Shown here: positions 46,296 to 54,958 of the stretch, in pieces
How positions within the stretch are numbered: position 1 is the first letter of the stretch
Layout of the letters: every line of letters begins with the position of its first letter
Assembly: GCA_963977105.1 (NCBI GenBank)
Contig: CAXBNI010000003.1
Location: 62,001 to 126,000, forward strand
Direction of reading: 5' to 3'
DNA: 64,000 nucleotides
Source: UBA2705 sp963977105
GTDB taxonomy: Bacteria > Pseudomonadota > Alphaproteobacteria > Micavibrionales > Micavibrionaceae
The notes under the pieces: model-generated
What the model was told of the DNA's origin: nothing
The model's input: only the letters and a program-made list of their open reading frames with translations
Databases searched by the model: none
Program-made: the position numbers and the translations under genes

Positions 46296-47348
46296 TTGAA
46301 AACAATTGGATATGCAGCTCATTCGTCAGATGCAAATATGGCGCCCTTTCATTTCGAGCGTAGGGCCTTACGCGCAAACGACGTTTGTATTGAAATATTA
46401 TACTCTGGCGTTTGCCACTCTGATCTTCACACTGTTAATGGCGATTGGGGCCCGCAGTCATACCCGCTTGTTCCTGGTCACGAGATTGTTGGCCGTGTTT
46501 TAGATGTTGGGCGAGATGTACAAAATTATACAATTGGAGATAGTGTCGCAGTTGGTTGTATGGTTGATAGCTGCCGTGAGTGTGACCAATGTGATAACAA
46601 TGAAGAGCAATATTGCCGTAATGGCATGACGCCAACTTATGGAGCTCCTGACCGTATAAGTGGAGAAACTACGCAAGGCGGATACGCTAAACATATTGTG
46701 GTGCGTGAAGAGTTTGTTTTGCGTGTGCCTGAGAGGCTTGACCTCTCTAGGGCGGCTCCCATACTATGCGCAGGGATCACAACATATTCGCCCTTAAGAA
46801 CATGGAATGTTAGTAAAGGCAGCCGTGTTGGAGTGATTGGCCTTGGTGGACTTGGTCACATGGCTGTAAAACTTGCCGTCGCTATGGGCGCAGAAGTTAC
46901 AGTGATCAGTCGCTCAAAGAATAAAGAAGCAGCCGCAAAAAGTATCGGAGCGAAAGATATCCTTGTGTCTACAGATGATAGCGCAATGGGAAATGCAGCA
47001 CAATCTTTTGACTTGATTATTGATACTGCACCTGTAAAGCATGACCTTAGCCCTTATACGCCGTTACTGGACGTTGATGGAACAATTGTTATTGTCGGCC
47101 AAGTTGGCCCTATGGACGAAATGTCCACGATGCCGCTTATATTTGGTCGCCGCCGTGTGGCAGGGTCTTTAATTGGTGGGATTAAACAAACGCAAGAAGT
47201 CTTAGATTTCTGCGCGGAACATGACATTCACCCAGAATGCAAAATTATTAAAATGGAAGATATCAATGATGCCTTCACGCACCTCGCGCAGGGTGACATC
47301 GCATATCGCTTTGTAATCGACATGAACAGTTTGGCTATCGACAGCTAA
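46296..47348 (+). CDS. Zinc-dependent alcohol dehydrogenase (cinnamyl-alcohol-type)
   Basis: 350 residues. The catalytic zinc ligands are in SGVCHSDLHTV (Cys) and GHEIVG (His-Glu), the structural zinc in CRECDQCDNNEEQYC (four Cys), and the cofactor loop in GVIGLGGLGHMAVKLAVAMG. SRSKNK after it suggests NADP(H). This is the CAD/YahK/AdhA-like group that reduces or oxidises a broad set of aldehydes. The start is a TTG with AAGGA eight bases upstream. It precedes the 2H phosphoesterase gene by about 85 bases. Confidence 0.92.
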   Translation: MKTIGYAAHSSDANMAPFHFERRALRANDVCIEILYSGVCHSDLHTVNGDWGPQSYPLVPGHEIVGRVLDVGRDVQNYTIGDSVAVGCMVDSCRECDQCDNNEEQYCRNGMTPTYGAPDRISGETTQGGYAKHIVVREEFVLRVPERLDLSRAAPILCAGITTYSPLRTWNVSKGSRVGVIGLGGLGHMAVKLAVAMGAEVTVISRSKNKEAAAKSIGAKDILVSTDDSAMGNAAQSFDLIIDTAPVKHDLSPYTPLLDVDGTIVIVGQVGPMDEMSTMPLIFGRRRVAGSLIGGIKQTQEVLDFCAEHDIHPECKIIKMEDINDAFTHLAQGDIAYRFVIDMNSLAIDS

Positions 47349-47433
47349 AGATATCTACGTTGCGACAGGGCCAGTTACAGTTAGAGCTGCAGAGTAACTG
47401 CGTACGCAAAAAAAGAAAAAGGATAGGATATTT

Positions 47434-47928
47434 ATGGGATATTATAATGCTGTTTTACTACCGGACGTCGCATTTAGGGATCGCATAGTGGATTATGCCC
47501 AAGATAAATACAGCGATATTTCTGACGGATATTGTCTATCACATAACGTGTATCCGCACATAACACTATGCCAGTTCGAAGCTGACGAACAGCCTATGAT
47601 TTTTATTGAGGAGCTGTTTAATCCAGTTTTCACGGAAGCAAGTATTCGAGAAGGAAAAGGAAGCCACGTAGGGTTTAGCTGGATAGAGTGGGTTGTAAAA
47701 AAAGATAACTGGTTAGTTAAGTTACAAGAAACGGTTAGGGGCGCTTTAGAAAGTGAAGGCATTAATGTTGAGGCCGCAAAAGGATCCCATTATTACCCTC
47801 ACATGACATTCTGCCGTACACCTAAGGAGAAAGCTGGTAATATTCCGTTAGCCATGATTGAACAATCCGACAAGCCTTGGATATTTACCGTCGGGTGTTC
47901 TGATAAGAATGGACAGTTTTTGGGGTAA
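47434..47928 (+). CDS. 2H phosphoesterase superfamily protein (2'-5' RNA ligase-like)
   Basis: 164 residues. Two H-x-T motifs, HIT at residues 42-44 (YPHITLCQ) and HMT at 123-125 (YYPHMTFCR), about 80 residues apart, are the defining catalytic pair of 2H phosphoesterases. Such enzymes open cyclic phosphodiesters or act on 2'-5' linked nucleotides; the substrate is not readable. The start is the ATG after a purine-rich stretch (AGGATAGG). Confidence 0.82.
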   Translation: MGYYNAVLLPDVAFRDRIVDYAQDKYSDISDGYCLSHNVYPHITLCQFEADEQPMIFIEELFNPVFTEASIREGKGSHVGFSWIEWVVKKDNWLVKLQETVRGALESEGINVEAAKGSHYYPHMTFCRTPKEKAGNIPLAMIEQSDKPWIFTVGCSDKNGQFLG

Positions 47929-48099
47929 TGGGCGTTAGTTCTAAGGCGAAGCACGACTGTAACAAAAGCTTAACATAGAGCCCCGGGAAAGAGCGCACGA
48001 ATTAGCCTCCGAGGGCTAGCGATTTAACCGTATTTTTGTCCTAAATAAAATTTGAGTTTGAGGGCGCTAAGTCTTGCGACGCGACTCTATTTTCTACTA

Positions 48100-48128
48100 T
48101 TGCGAATGAAACTGTACTACAATATAAG
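48100..48128 (+). promoter_or_regulatory. Candidate sigma70 promoter of the GNAT-AraC-ThiF cluster
   Basis: TTGCGA (48100-48105), 17-base spacer, TATAAG (48123-48128), about 50 bases before the first gene of the cluster. The spacing is ideal and both boxes are near consensus. Confidence 0.5.
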
Positions 48129-48177
48129 GTGTGCAGGGCAACGCATAGGAATTTTTTTGTTTGAGGTGTAGAGTATT

Positions 48178-49446
48178 ATGGTGCATGAGGCAGATGGTCG
48201 CGTCAATTCTCAGAAGAAGATAAACGATTTAATACTGTGGATCGATAGTGTTTTTGGGCCAACAAAACGCAAAGATATCAAAGTGTTGAACACGTTGAAT
48301 GGGCCAATTACAATAACAGATAAGCGTGAAGTATCGGATGGGCAGTTCACGATTAAGCTTGTGTCATCACAAAGTGAAATTGATGCGCACTATGAAATGC
48401 GCCGAAAAGTGTTCTCTAAGTCTTCATCCTTAACAGCGATGACACTAAAGGATGATCACGACAATAGCGCGTTACATTTTTTATCAGAGGACACCCTAAC
48501 AAAAAAACCCAAAGGTAGTGCGCGCCTTATTATCAAAGAAGATGCGCGCGATTTACCAAGCCTTCGTGCCACGCAACAATATGCTGTTTTGCCTGGTAAA
48601 TCGTTCTTAGAGGCCTTCGCGCTGGCTAGTCACGAACAAGAAGACGCTTTATCTGCATTGCCCGTTACTTACGAAAGCTCTCGCGTTGTGGCTGATATCA
48701 CATCCGAGAAAGATTATAACCTTTATAATCTAACGTGCCTTGCGATGATCCTTCTTGCTAACCCAGAACGCACGGAAGACCCTGCTTATGTTCTGGCACT
48801 TCAGACAAGGGCGCTTACAGAAAAATCAGAAAAGCTCGGCTACTTTGTAGAGAACAAAGGAGCAGACGTAGAATATTATGGGCCTAGGGTGCCATTAGTT
48901 TTCAATACATTTGATTGTTACAATAATATACAAGATAGTTCAAAGGTCGAAAAACTTAAAAAAGTATGGCAACGTAATGTTTTGGGTCAATGGAGCCCTC
49001 TAGAGCCGCAGCCGCGCATAACGCTCACCGACTTTTTTACTGGAGACGCGTTCACCACTATTTTTGAAATTTTAGGCAAGGGAGATCCTCATCGTGTAAA
49101 GCTGAAAGACTTTTCGACGCGCTCTCCCCGTGATGTATTCAGCCAAGCTTTACAAGACATCAAGAGAAGAAATAATGAGTCACGTAGCTTTGAGAGTGAA
49201 GTACTCAGATTTAGTTTTGCCGATATAATGCAAATGGCCGAGTTTAATGCCGCTACCACCCGTTTTTACGATAGGGGTACACAGGAATGGCGGATCTCTT
49301 GCAATGGTGGCGCTTTCGTTTCTTCTGAACCACCTAAGGGGCGCACACATGCGCCGCCACCATTCAGTGGTTTCGAGGCCGCGCTAGACAGGGCGAGTAA
49401 TACACAAGCGGACAAAATAAGCGGTGTTACGCATGCTCCCAAATAA
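48178..49446 (+). CDS. LuxI-like GNAT-fold acyltransferase
   Basis: 422 residues. The first half has the layout of an autoinducer synthase: MRRKVFSK (Arg at 75-76), an acidic DDHDNSALHFL (92-102) that matches the LuxI D-x-x-D-x-H region, GSARLII (113-119) as the RL motif, and VTYESSRVVAD (near 163-173) matching the LuxI E-x-SR motif. The C-terminal 200 residues are extra and unassigned. Such folds transfer an acyl group to homoserine lactone or another amino acid. I infer an N-acyltransferase; the acyl donor and acceptor are unknown. It is the first gene of a cluster whose next start overlaps its end, with an AraC-family regulator and a ThiF-like enzyme downstream. Confidence 0.7.
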   Translation: MVHEADGRVNSQKKINDLILWIDSVFGPTKRKDIKVLNTLNGPITITDKREVSDGQFTIKLVSSQSEIDAHYEMRRKVFSKSSSLTAMTLKDDHDNSALHFLSEDTLTKKPKGSARLIIKEDARDLPSLRATQQYAVLPGKSFLEAFALASHEQEDALSALPVTYESSRVVADITSEKDYNLYNLTCLAMILLANPERTEDPAYVLALQTRALTEKSEKLGYFVENKGADVEYYGPRVPLVFNTFDCYNNIQDSSKVEKLKKVWQRNVLGQWSPLEPQPRITLTDFFTGDAFTTIFEILGKGDPHRVKLKDFSTRSPRDVFSQALQDIKRRNNESRSFESEVLRFSFADIMQMAEFNAATTRFYDRGTQEWRISCNGGAFVSSEPPKGRTHAPPPFSGFEAALDRASNTQADKISGVTHAPK

Positions 49447-50236
49447 AGCCAGTACATATACTGTCGCAGAGGGCGCGGCTGAGGATTTGGTGACGGTATT
49501 CGACACTCAAGAGCGCTTTATGGCCAAAAAAAGCCTACAGGGTGATGTTGATTATCTGTTGCGAAGAAAAATGAATGTTGACGTGGATATTCATCAACAA
49601 GCTTACCCTAATTTTTGGCTTCTCTTAAGGGCTCATAACTTTGCTCCTAATCGTTTTATGTTACAAGTTGATGGGACTGTTATAAGCCCGAGTGGCTCTT
49701 TTTACATTTACCTGCCAGCGAGGACTCTTTCGCATTGGCGTTTGAATCCTGGGTTCTTCGAGTATGAAACATATATATCATTCACTCCGGCGGATGACAG
49801 CTTCCCAACAAGGCCTGTTGTGTTTCCCTTTGAAAAATCACACCCACTTCAGGGCTATGATGACATAGCCAATTTATTGAGTGCATATAAAGATGCACCG
49901 TCTGTTCGTAGTAAAAAAAGCTGCGCGCACGCGGAAAAAACAAAAAGGTTCGTAGACGATTTCTTTATTGAAGATATTCCATTATCAGAAATGGCCCAAG
50001 AGTTAAGAGTTGCACAATCAACCATGACGATTAACTTTAAAAATCAGTATGGCATTCCACCTGTACAATATAGAAATATTTTACGGACGTTTGAATCAAT
50101 GCATCTCATTCGCGAGGGGCGCAGCGTCACAGCAGCTGGCTTCGATTCAGGGTTTCAAAGCTTGGCACAGTATAGCGTACACTTTAAAAGACATTTTTTA
50201 ATGCCCCCATCCCAGTTTATGAGAATGGCAACATAG
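49433..50236 (+). CDS. AraC-family transcriptional regulator
   Basis: 267 residues. The C-terminal 100 residues hold two helix-turn-helices (IPLSEMAQELRVAQSTMTIN and VTAAGFDSGFQSLAQYSVHF) ending FLMPPSQF, the AraC/XylS signature. The N-terminal 150 residues resemble an AraC-binding-like sensor. It starts inside the last bases of the GNAT gene (the alternative GTG is at 49424), so translation is probably coupled. It may sense the product of the cluster, as with an autoinducer, but this is inference. Confidence 0.85.
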   Translation: MLPNKASTYTVAEGAAEDLVTVFDTQERFMAKKSLQGDVDYLLRRKMNVDVDIHQQAYPNFWLLLRAHNFAPNRFMLQVDGTVISPSGSFYIYLPARTLSHWRLNPGFFEYETYISFTPADDSFPTRPVVFPFEKSHPLQGYDDIANLLSAYKDAPSVRSKKSCAHAEKTKRFVDDFFIEDIPLSEMAQELRVAQSTMTINFKNQYGIPPVQYRNILRTFESMHLIREGRSVTAAGFDSGFQSLAQYSVHFKRHFLMPPSQFMRMAT

Positions 50237-50334
50237 AATAATTTTTCATTTTTCATTTTTTATAAAGAAAACCAGAAGCTCAACATAGTCACAGTCAATA
50301 TAGTCACTACAGATGATCTGATTTGTGAGGTAAT

Positions 50335-51369
50335 ATGACTTTTGAATATAATGAAGCTTTTAGAAGAAATATCGGCTGGGTATCCACTGATGAACAGGCA
50401 AAATTACAAAAAGCCACTATTGCTATAGGTGGGCTAGGTGGTGTTGGCGGAGACCATGCGATCACACTAGCGCGGCTCGGTGTTGAGAACTTTAGCATAG
50501 CAGATTTTGATACATTTGATTACAGCAATTTTAACCGTCAATCTGGGGCCACAGTGAACACTATTGGCAAAAGCAAGATTGACGTTACTGAACAGCTCAT
50601 GCTTGATATCAACCCTAATATCAAAGTAAAGAAATTTTCCATGGGGCTGACGCGTGATAATCTTAATGATTTTTTGGATGGCGTGAACATATATGTAGAT
50701 AGCTTAGACCTCTTTGCACTAGATATACGGCGCGCCGTATTCCACAGCTGTGATGATATGGGTATCCCTGCGCTAACGACGGCGCCTATGGGCATGGGGG
50801 CTGCTTTTCTTTCCTTCCTACCAGGCAAAGGAATGAGCTTCGAGCAGTATTTTGGCATGAGCGATCCGACAACACTAGACCTGCAAAGTGTCGAGGGATC
50901 TCCCGTTGAGGAGTACATGCTTCATCTAGACCATTATATTGATAATATTGTAAGATTTATTATTGGGCTTTCGCCATCTTTCCAACAACGTAAATATCTT
51001 GTCGATAAGACTAAGGTGAATCTATTCACTAAGGATGTGCCATCTTTAAAGATGGGGATTGATTTAACGGCGGGGGTCTTGTGTACGAATGTGCTGAAAA
51101 TCATTCTTAACAGGGGTGAGGTTGTTTGTGCCCCCCGAGGACTACATTTTGATGCCTATAGAAATAAATATATAAAGACACGGTGTTCTGGCGGGGCCAA
51201 AAACATAAAACTAAGGTTGATGCGCATGTACCTGCGCAAGCTTTTATGTATTGAAGAACAGTCCAAAATAATACGCGGCGAACTTCATAAACAGCTGGAC
51301 GCAGGAACGTTCAAAAACGCATACACTGAAGAGGATATGCTGCAAATGCTTATGCAACATAGCGCATAA
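50335..51369 (+). CDS. ThiF/E1-like adenylating enzyme
   Basis: 344 residues. IGGLGGVGGDH (about 31-41) is the ATP-binding loop, ADFDTFDYSNFNRQ (56-69) the classic D-x-D...N-x-x-R-Q signature, and VDSLDLFALDIRRAVFHSC follows as in MoeB/ThiF. No CxxC zinc pair is seen. A C-terminal extension of about 70 residues is helical and basic. E1-like enzymes adenylate a C-terminal carboxylate, usually of a small ubiquitin-like or peptide substrate; none is encoded beside it. It is 98 bases after the regulator gene and converges with the secretion cluster. Confidence 0.83.
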   Translation: MTFEYNEAFRRNIGWVSTDEQAKLQKATIAIGGLGGVGGDHAITLARLGVENFSIADFDTFDYSNFNRQSGATVNTIGKSKIDVTEQLMLDINPNIKVKKFSMGLTRDNLNDFLDGVNIYVDSLDLFALDIRRAVFHSCDDMGIPALTTAPMGMGAAFLSFLPGKGMSFEQYFGMSDPTTLDLQSVEGSPVEEYMLHLDHYIDNIVRFIIGLSPSFQQRKYLVDKTKVNLFTKDVPSLKMGIDLTAGVLCTNVLKIILNRGEVVCAPRGLHFDAYRNKYIKTRCSGGAKNIKLRLMRMYLRKLLCIEEQSKIIRGELHKQLDAGTFKNAYTEEDMLQMLMQHSA

Positions 51370-51466
51370 TAAGTCGTGTTTATATTAAGGTCGCCACACA
51401 AAGTTCAAGACTTTCAATCTCGGGGTACGAAACGTCTTGTTGCGGGTGTAGTAGATAAGGAAAGCC

Positions 51467-53590
51467 TTAAAAGCCGCTTTCCTGAATAATAATGCTAACA
51501 AGTTTACGCCATGTTTTGGTGAACAGGCTTTGTTTTTGAGACTGTATTTTACTCGTGCCTGTTGATGTCAGCTCAATGGCTAAAGCTTCGCGGGGCTTGA
51601 TTATAACCTTATAATGGCGTTCTTTTGGGGAGGCGTAACTGGCTTGTGACCTTTTCATATCAATCGTAATATCGCCGCCAAAGTCAGAGCCGAGCTCTGG
51701 GTATGGTATGTATTTCGACGGTTGCTTGTTGATGGCAACGAGCGTAGCTAGCACGGCTTTTTGTGGCAAGTTACGGGCGTAGAATACCGCGCGACTATTT
51801 TCTTGAATGCGCGAGAGGTCAGTCTCTTTTATGAATGCTTCGATTTGGACATGCGCAGAGCGGACTAAGCCTAAATATTCTTTTTTGCCTACCCATTCAC
51901 TTGATGCAAGGCTATCAGGAATGTCGCTTATAATGCCATCAATCGGCGCCGTAATGATTAGCTCTGCGGCACGGATTTGTTTTAAAGACAGGGTTGAGCG
52001 TTGCTCTTTAAGCTCTTTTTCTAAAAGCGTGGCCTCGCGGTAATATTTTTGGTCAACGGATTTGTTGTTAATGTCTTTTTCTAAGGCACTGACTTGCTGT
52101 TCAGCTAATAGAATTTCATAGGAAAGGTCAGGGTTTTCAAAAACAAACAGAACGTCATCTTTTTTGATGCGCTGACCGGAGGTTACATTTATGTGCTTTA
52201 AAACCGCGCTGCTGCTGGTGAATAATGGAATTTCCTGTTGGTTTTTTACGATGGATGGCGCGGATATTTCGCCATGCCATGGCACAAATAATGCAGCGCC
52301 AACAAGGCACACAAAGCTAAGAAGAGCGATTTTTTGTAATAGGGGCAATGTCATCTGTCCTTTATTTTTTATCCAGTGTAGGCATTCATTCGTTACAGGC
52401 CGCGCAATAAACCACCACAGCTCTACGACCATCAGGAAGACCCCGAGCGCTTTAAAGAAGAAATGATACACCAAAAGCGCAATCCCTAAAAACAAGAAGA
52501 AACGATATACCCACGTGCCAAAAGCATAAAGGATCAAGCCAAGCTCCATCCTTGGGGGGAACTGTTCTGGTTTAGGCTCTTTTAAGTGCCAAAACGTCTT
52601 TCTGATCCAGTTTTTAGCCAGTTTAAAGCTTCTGTCTTGGATATTCGGGATATCTAAGGCATCAGAAAGAAGATAATAGCCATCAAAGCGCATAAATGGG
52701 TTCAAATTGATAAATAATGTCATCACCCATGTTATACCTGCAAGCATATGCATGGCGCCTTTAAATGCCCCCTCTGGCGCTACCGCCCATAATATAGAGG
52801 CGAGCGCCGCTAATGTTAGTTCCGCCAGCATCCCTGCGCCATCTATGCGCAGCCGCTTACGTTTGTCGCTAAGTCGCCACGCATCTGTTGTGTCCGTCCA
52901 TAGCAAAGGCCAGAGGACGATAAATGCGACGCCCATGGTTGGAACGCGGCAGCCATAATGCTTGCAGGCCATAGCATGGCCAAGCTCATGTATAATTTTT
53001 GACGCGGCGAGTATGATAAAGCCATAAAGCAGCCCTGAAGGGCTTTGTAGGGTTTTAAAGCCGCTTAGGAACGCTTCCCAGTCTCTCATTACAAGTATGC
53101 CGCCTAAAATGGCGCAGAATAATATGATTTTTAGAAATATGTCGCGCAACAGAAAAGTAGATAAAGGCTTTATCGCGTCTAAAAAGCGCTCAGGGCGAAC
53201 TAACGGTATACGAAAAAACAAATAATTTTTCATCATTTTTTGCAAAAATCCGCCGCGTTTAGGGGCGGCATTGATCAGCAAGAGGTCTTGTGTGTCTTTT
53301 TGTGATGTTGCCTGTAACAGACAAGAGCTTTTTAAAAACTGATAAAGCCTTAAAATATCTTCAAGGGTTGGGCGTAGTAATGTGCTACGGTGAACATCAT
53401 CAAGAATATGTTGGGCATTTTTAATGTGCCAGCGTTTAAGAATTTCAAACTCTAGCCAGCCAAGCCGATAAAACTTCCCCGCCGCGGGGTCTTGCAATGT
53501 CCAACTTGGCGCGCCAGATCGGTTGGGAGCACCAGGAATAAGGATAAGGTCTTCCCGCAATTCTTCCCATTTAATGTCACTATTTTGCAT
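51467..53590 (-). CDS. Membrane M50-type protease fused to a HlyD adaptor domain
   Basis: 707 residues. An N-terminal part (APNRSGAPSWTLQDPAAGKF) resembles the PqqD-like head of putative peptide zinc proteases. Several membrane helices follow at about 150-300 with the site-2-type zinc motif HELGHAMACKHYG (near 200) and NLNPFMRFDGYYLLSDAL (near 295), so the active site looks complete. After further helices, about 430-640 form a HlyD-like barrel-sandwich (PLFTSSSAVLKHINVTSGQR, then DVLFVFENPDLS) and membrane-fusion part facing the periplasm. The start codon follows the stop of the upstream adaptor directly (TAA-ATG), without a clear ribosome site, so it depends on coupled translation. It is the last gene of the cluster. 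It may process the giant surface protein. Confidence 0.82.
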   Translation of the reverse strand: MQNSDIKWEELREDLILIPGAPNRSGAPSWTLQDPAAGKFYRLGWLEFEILKRWHIKNAQHILDDVHRSTLLRPTLEDILRLYQFLKSSCLLQATSQKDTQDLLLINAAPKRGGFLQKMMKNYLFFRIPLVRPERFLDAIKPLSTFLLRDIFLKIILFCAILGGILVMRDWEAFLSGFKTLQSPSGLLYGFIILAASKIIHELGHAMACKHYGCRVPTMGVAFIVLWPLLWTDTTDAWRLSDKRKRLRIDGAGMLAELTLAALASILWAVAPEGAFKGAMHMLAGITWVMTLFINLNPFMRFDGYYLLSDALDIPNIQDRSFKLAKNWIRKTFWHLKEPKPEQFPPRMELGLILYAFGTWVYRFFLFLGIALLVYHFFFKALGVFLMVVELWWFIARPVTNECLHWIKNKGQMTLPLLQKIALLSFVCLVGAALFVPWHGEISAPSIVKNQQEIPLFTSSSAVLKHINVTSGQRIKKDDVLFVFENPDLSYEILLAEQQVSALEKDINNKSVDQKYYREATLLEKELKEQRSTLSLKQIRAAELIITAPIDGIISDIPDSLASSEWVGKKEYLGLVRSAHVQIEAFIKETDLSRIQENSRAVFYARNLPQKAVLATLVAINKQPSKYIPYPELGSDFGGDITIDMKRSQASYASPKERHYKVIIKPREALAIELTSTGTSKIQSQKQSLFTKTWRKLVSIIIQESGF

Positions 53591-54958
53591 TTAAAGCCCA
53601 AAAAACTGTCGGATTTTTGCAGAAGGTTTGCGTAAAATTTGCCAAATGAGTAGGCGTTTCTCTCCGTATATTTTGGCTGTGCCCCTCAGCCCTAGATGCG
53701 CGGCTTCGACGCTGTAATCTTGCGCCCATGTGGCTTTCAAACGATATGCTATGGTATCGGCCTCTGTTTTATTCGCGCGGTAACTGTGGAACGATAACAA
53801 AGCCTTTAACGGGCTATCGGGACGGGCATTAGAAAAGAAAACAACATTTGCATCTGCCTTTAGCGTAATCGCATCATGCACAGGCAGATGTATTTCTAAC
53901 TCGGTCTTTGTTTCATTGGCGAGCAACATTATCCGCTCGCCAATTGATACGGGGCGGCCGCGCCAGTCAAAGGCATCTTCAAAAATGACGGTACCGTCTT
54001 TGGGCGCTTTGATCTCACTACGAGAAAGAAGTTCTTGATAATAGGCGATGCTGGTTTCTTCTTTTTGAACTTTTCCCTGTAAGAAGCTGAGCCTTGCGCG
54101 TGCAGTAGGGTCATTTAACGCGGCCTGTGACGTTTGGCGCAGCTCGGCAATGGAAACGTTTAATGTATTGCGTGTAATGTCCTGCTGAGCCTGTAGGGCG
54201 GCGCGATCAAACTTGACGAGCAATTGGCCTTTTTTGACTTTTTGATTTGGGTTGACGAGTATTTCTTCAATCACCCCGTCAATGCTGGCGCGAATAAGGT
54301 CAGGTTCGTGCGCGATGATTTCTGCGGGCGCCAGTACTGATGCACGGCAAGGCAGCATCATTAACAATGCAAATGCGAGTAAAATAAATAGTCTTGTTTT
54401 CGTGCCCTTAAGCTGGGCAAAAAACCTGATGAATGTTAACGCGCTTTTTTGCTTTATAGAAAAATCGTGGCTATAAATATTCGCGATTTTTTCAATCAGC
54501 GCATGTTCGCTATCTAACCAAGGCGCTGCGCGCGCAAACATCATGGTGCCGACTATGCGTGCATCTGCCGTTTTTAGGGGGATGCAGAGTATATACGCGG
54601 GTAAATAAGCTAACCAATCCTTCTTTAGCGATGGGTCTGTTATATCGTTATGGGACAAGGTGCGTATCGCGCCTAAACCCTGCAGATTTTTTTTATATAG
54701 CTGCTTTAAAAAGGCACCATAGGCACCGTTCTTATCAGGATCAGCCACGCCGGAGAGCGCAGTTAAAACAGGCTTGTCGTATTGTACCTCCCATAAAGCG
54801 GCTTGGTCGTAATTAACAATACTATGTGTTTCATTAACAGATATAAACCGAAGTTCCTGCAGTGATGCGGATCTGACGCGCTCATACAGGGAAAGCAGCT
54901 CATTTAAAATAAAATCACGGCTTTGGCGTTGAGTGTCGCTTATATCTTTATTCACCAT
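53591..54958 (-). CDS. HlyD-family adaptor with N-terminal GAF-like domain
   Basis: About 455 residues. The first 180 residues lack a signal peptide and look like a GAF domain (SIVNYDQAALWEVQYDKPVL, then IVGTMMFARAAPWLDSEH), which would lie in the cytoplasm. One membrane helix follows (about 190-212, LFILLAFALLMMLP), then a HlyD/membrane-fusion region (IRASIDGVIEEILVNPNQKV, KAPKDGTVIFED). A cytoplasmic sensor joined to a periplasmic adaptor is unusual. The ATG at 54958 overlaps the end of the upstream adaptor gene by 11 bases; TTG and GTG alternatives lie nearby. Confidence 0.8.
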   Translation of the reverse strand: MVNKDISDTQRQSRDFILNELLSLYERVRSASLQELRFISVNETHSIVNYDQAALWEVQYDKPVLTALSGVADPDKNGAYGAFLKQLYKKNLQGLGAIRTLSHNDITDPSLKKDWLAYLPAYILCIPLKTADARIVGTMMFARAAPWLDSEHALIEKIANIYSHDFSIKQKSALTFIRFFAQLKGTKTRLFILLAFALLMMLPCRASVLAPAEIIAHEPDLIRASIDGVIEEILVNPNQKVKKGQLLVKFDRAALQAQQDITRNTLNVSIAELRQTSQAALNDPTARARLSFLQGKVQKEETSIAYYQELLSRSEIKAPKDGTVIFEDAFDWRGRPVSIGERIMLLANETKTELEIHLPVHDAITLKADANVVFFSNARPDSPLKALLSFHSYRANKTEADTIAYRLKATWAQDYSVEAAHLGLRGTAKIYGEKRLLIWQILRKPSAKIRQFFGL

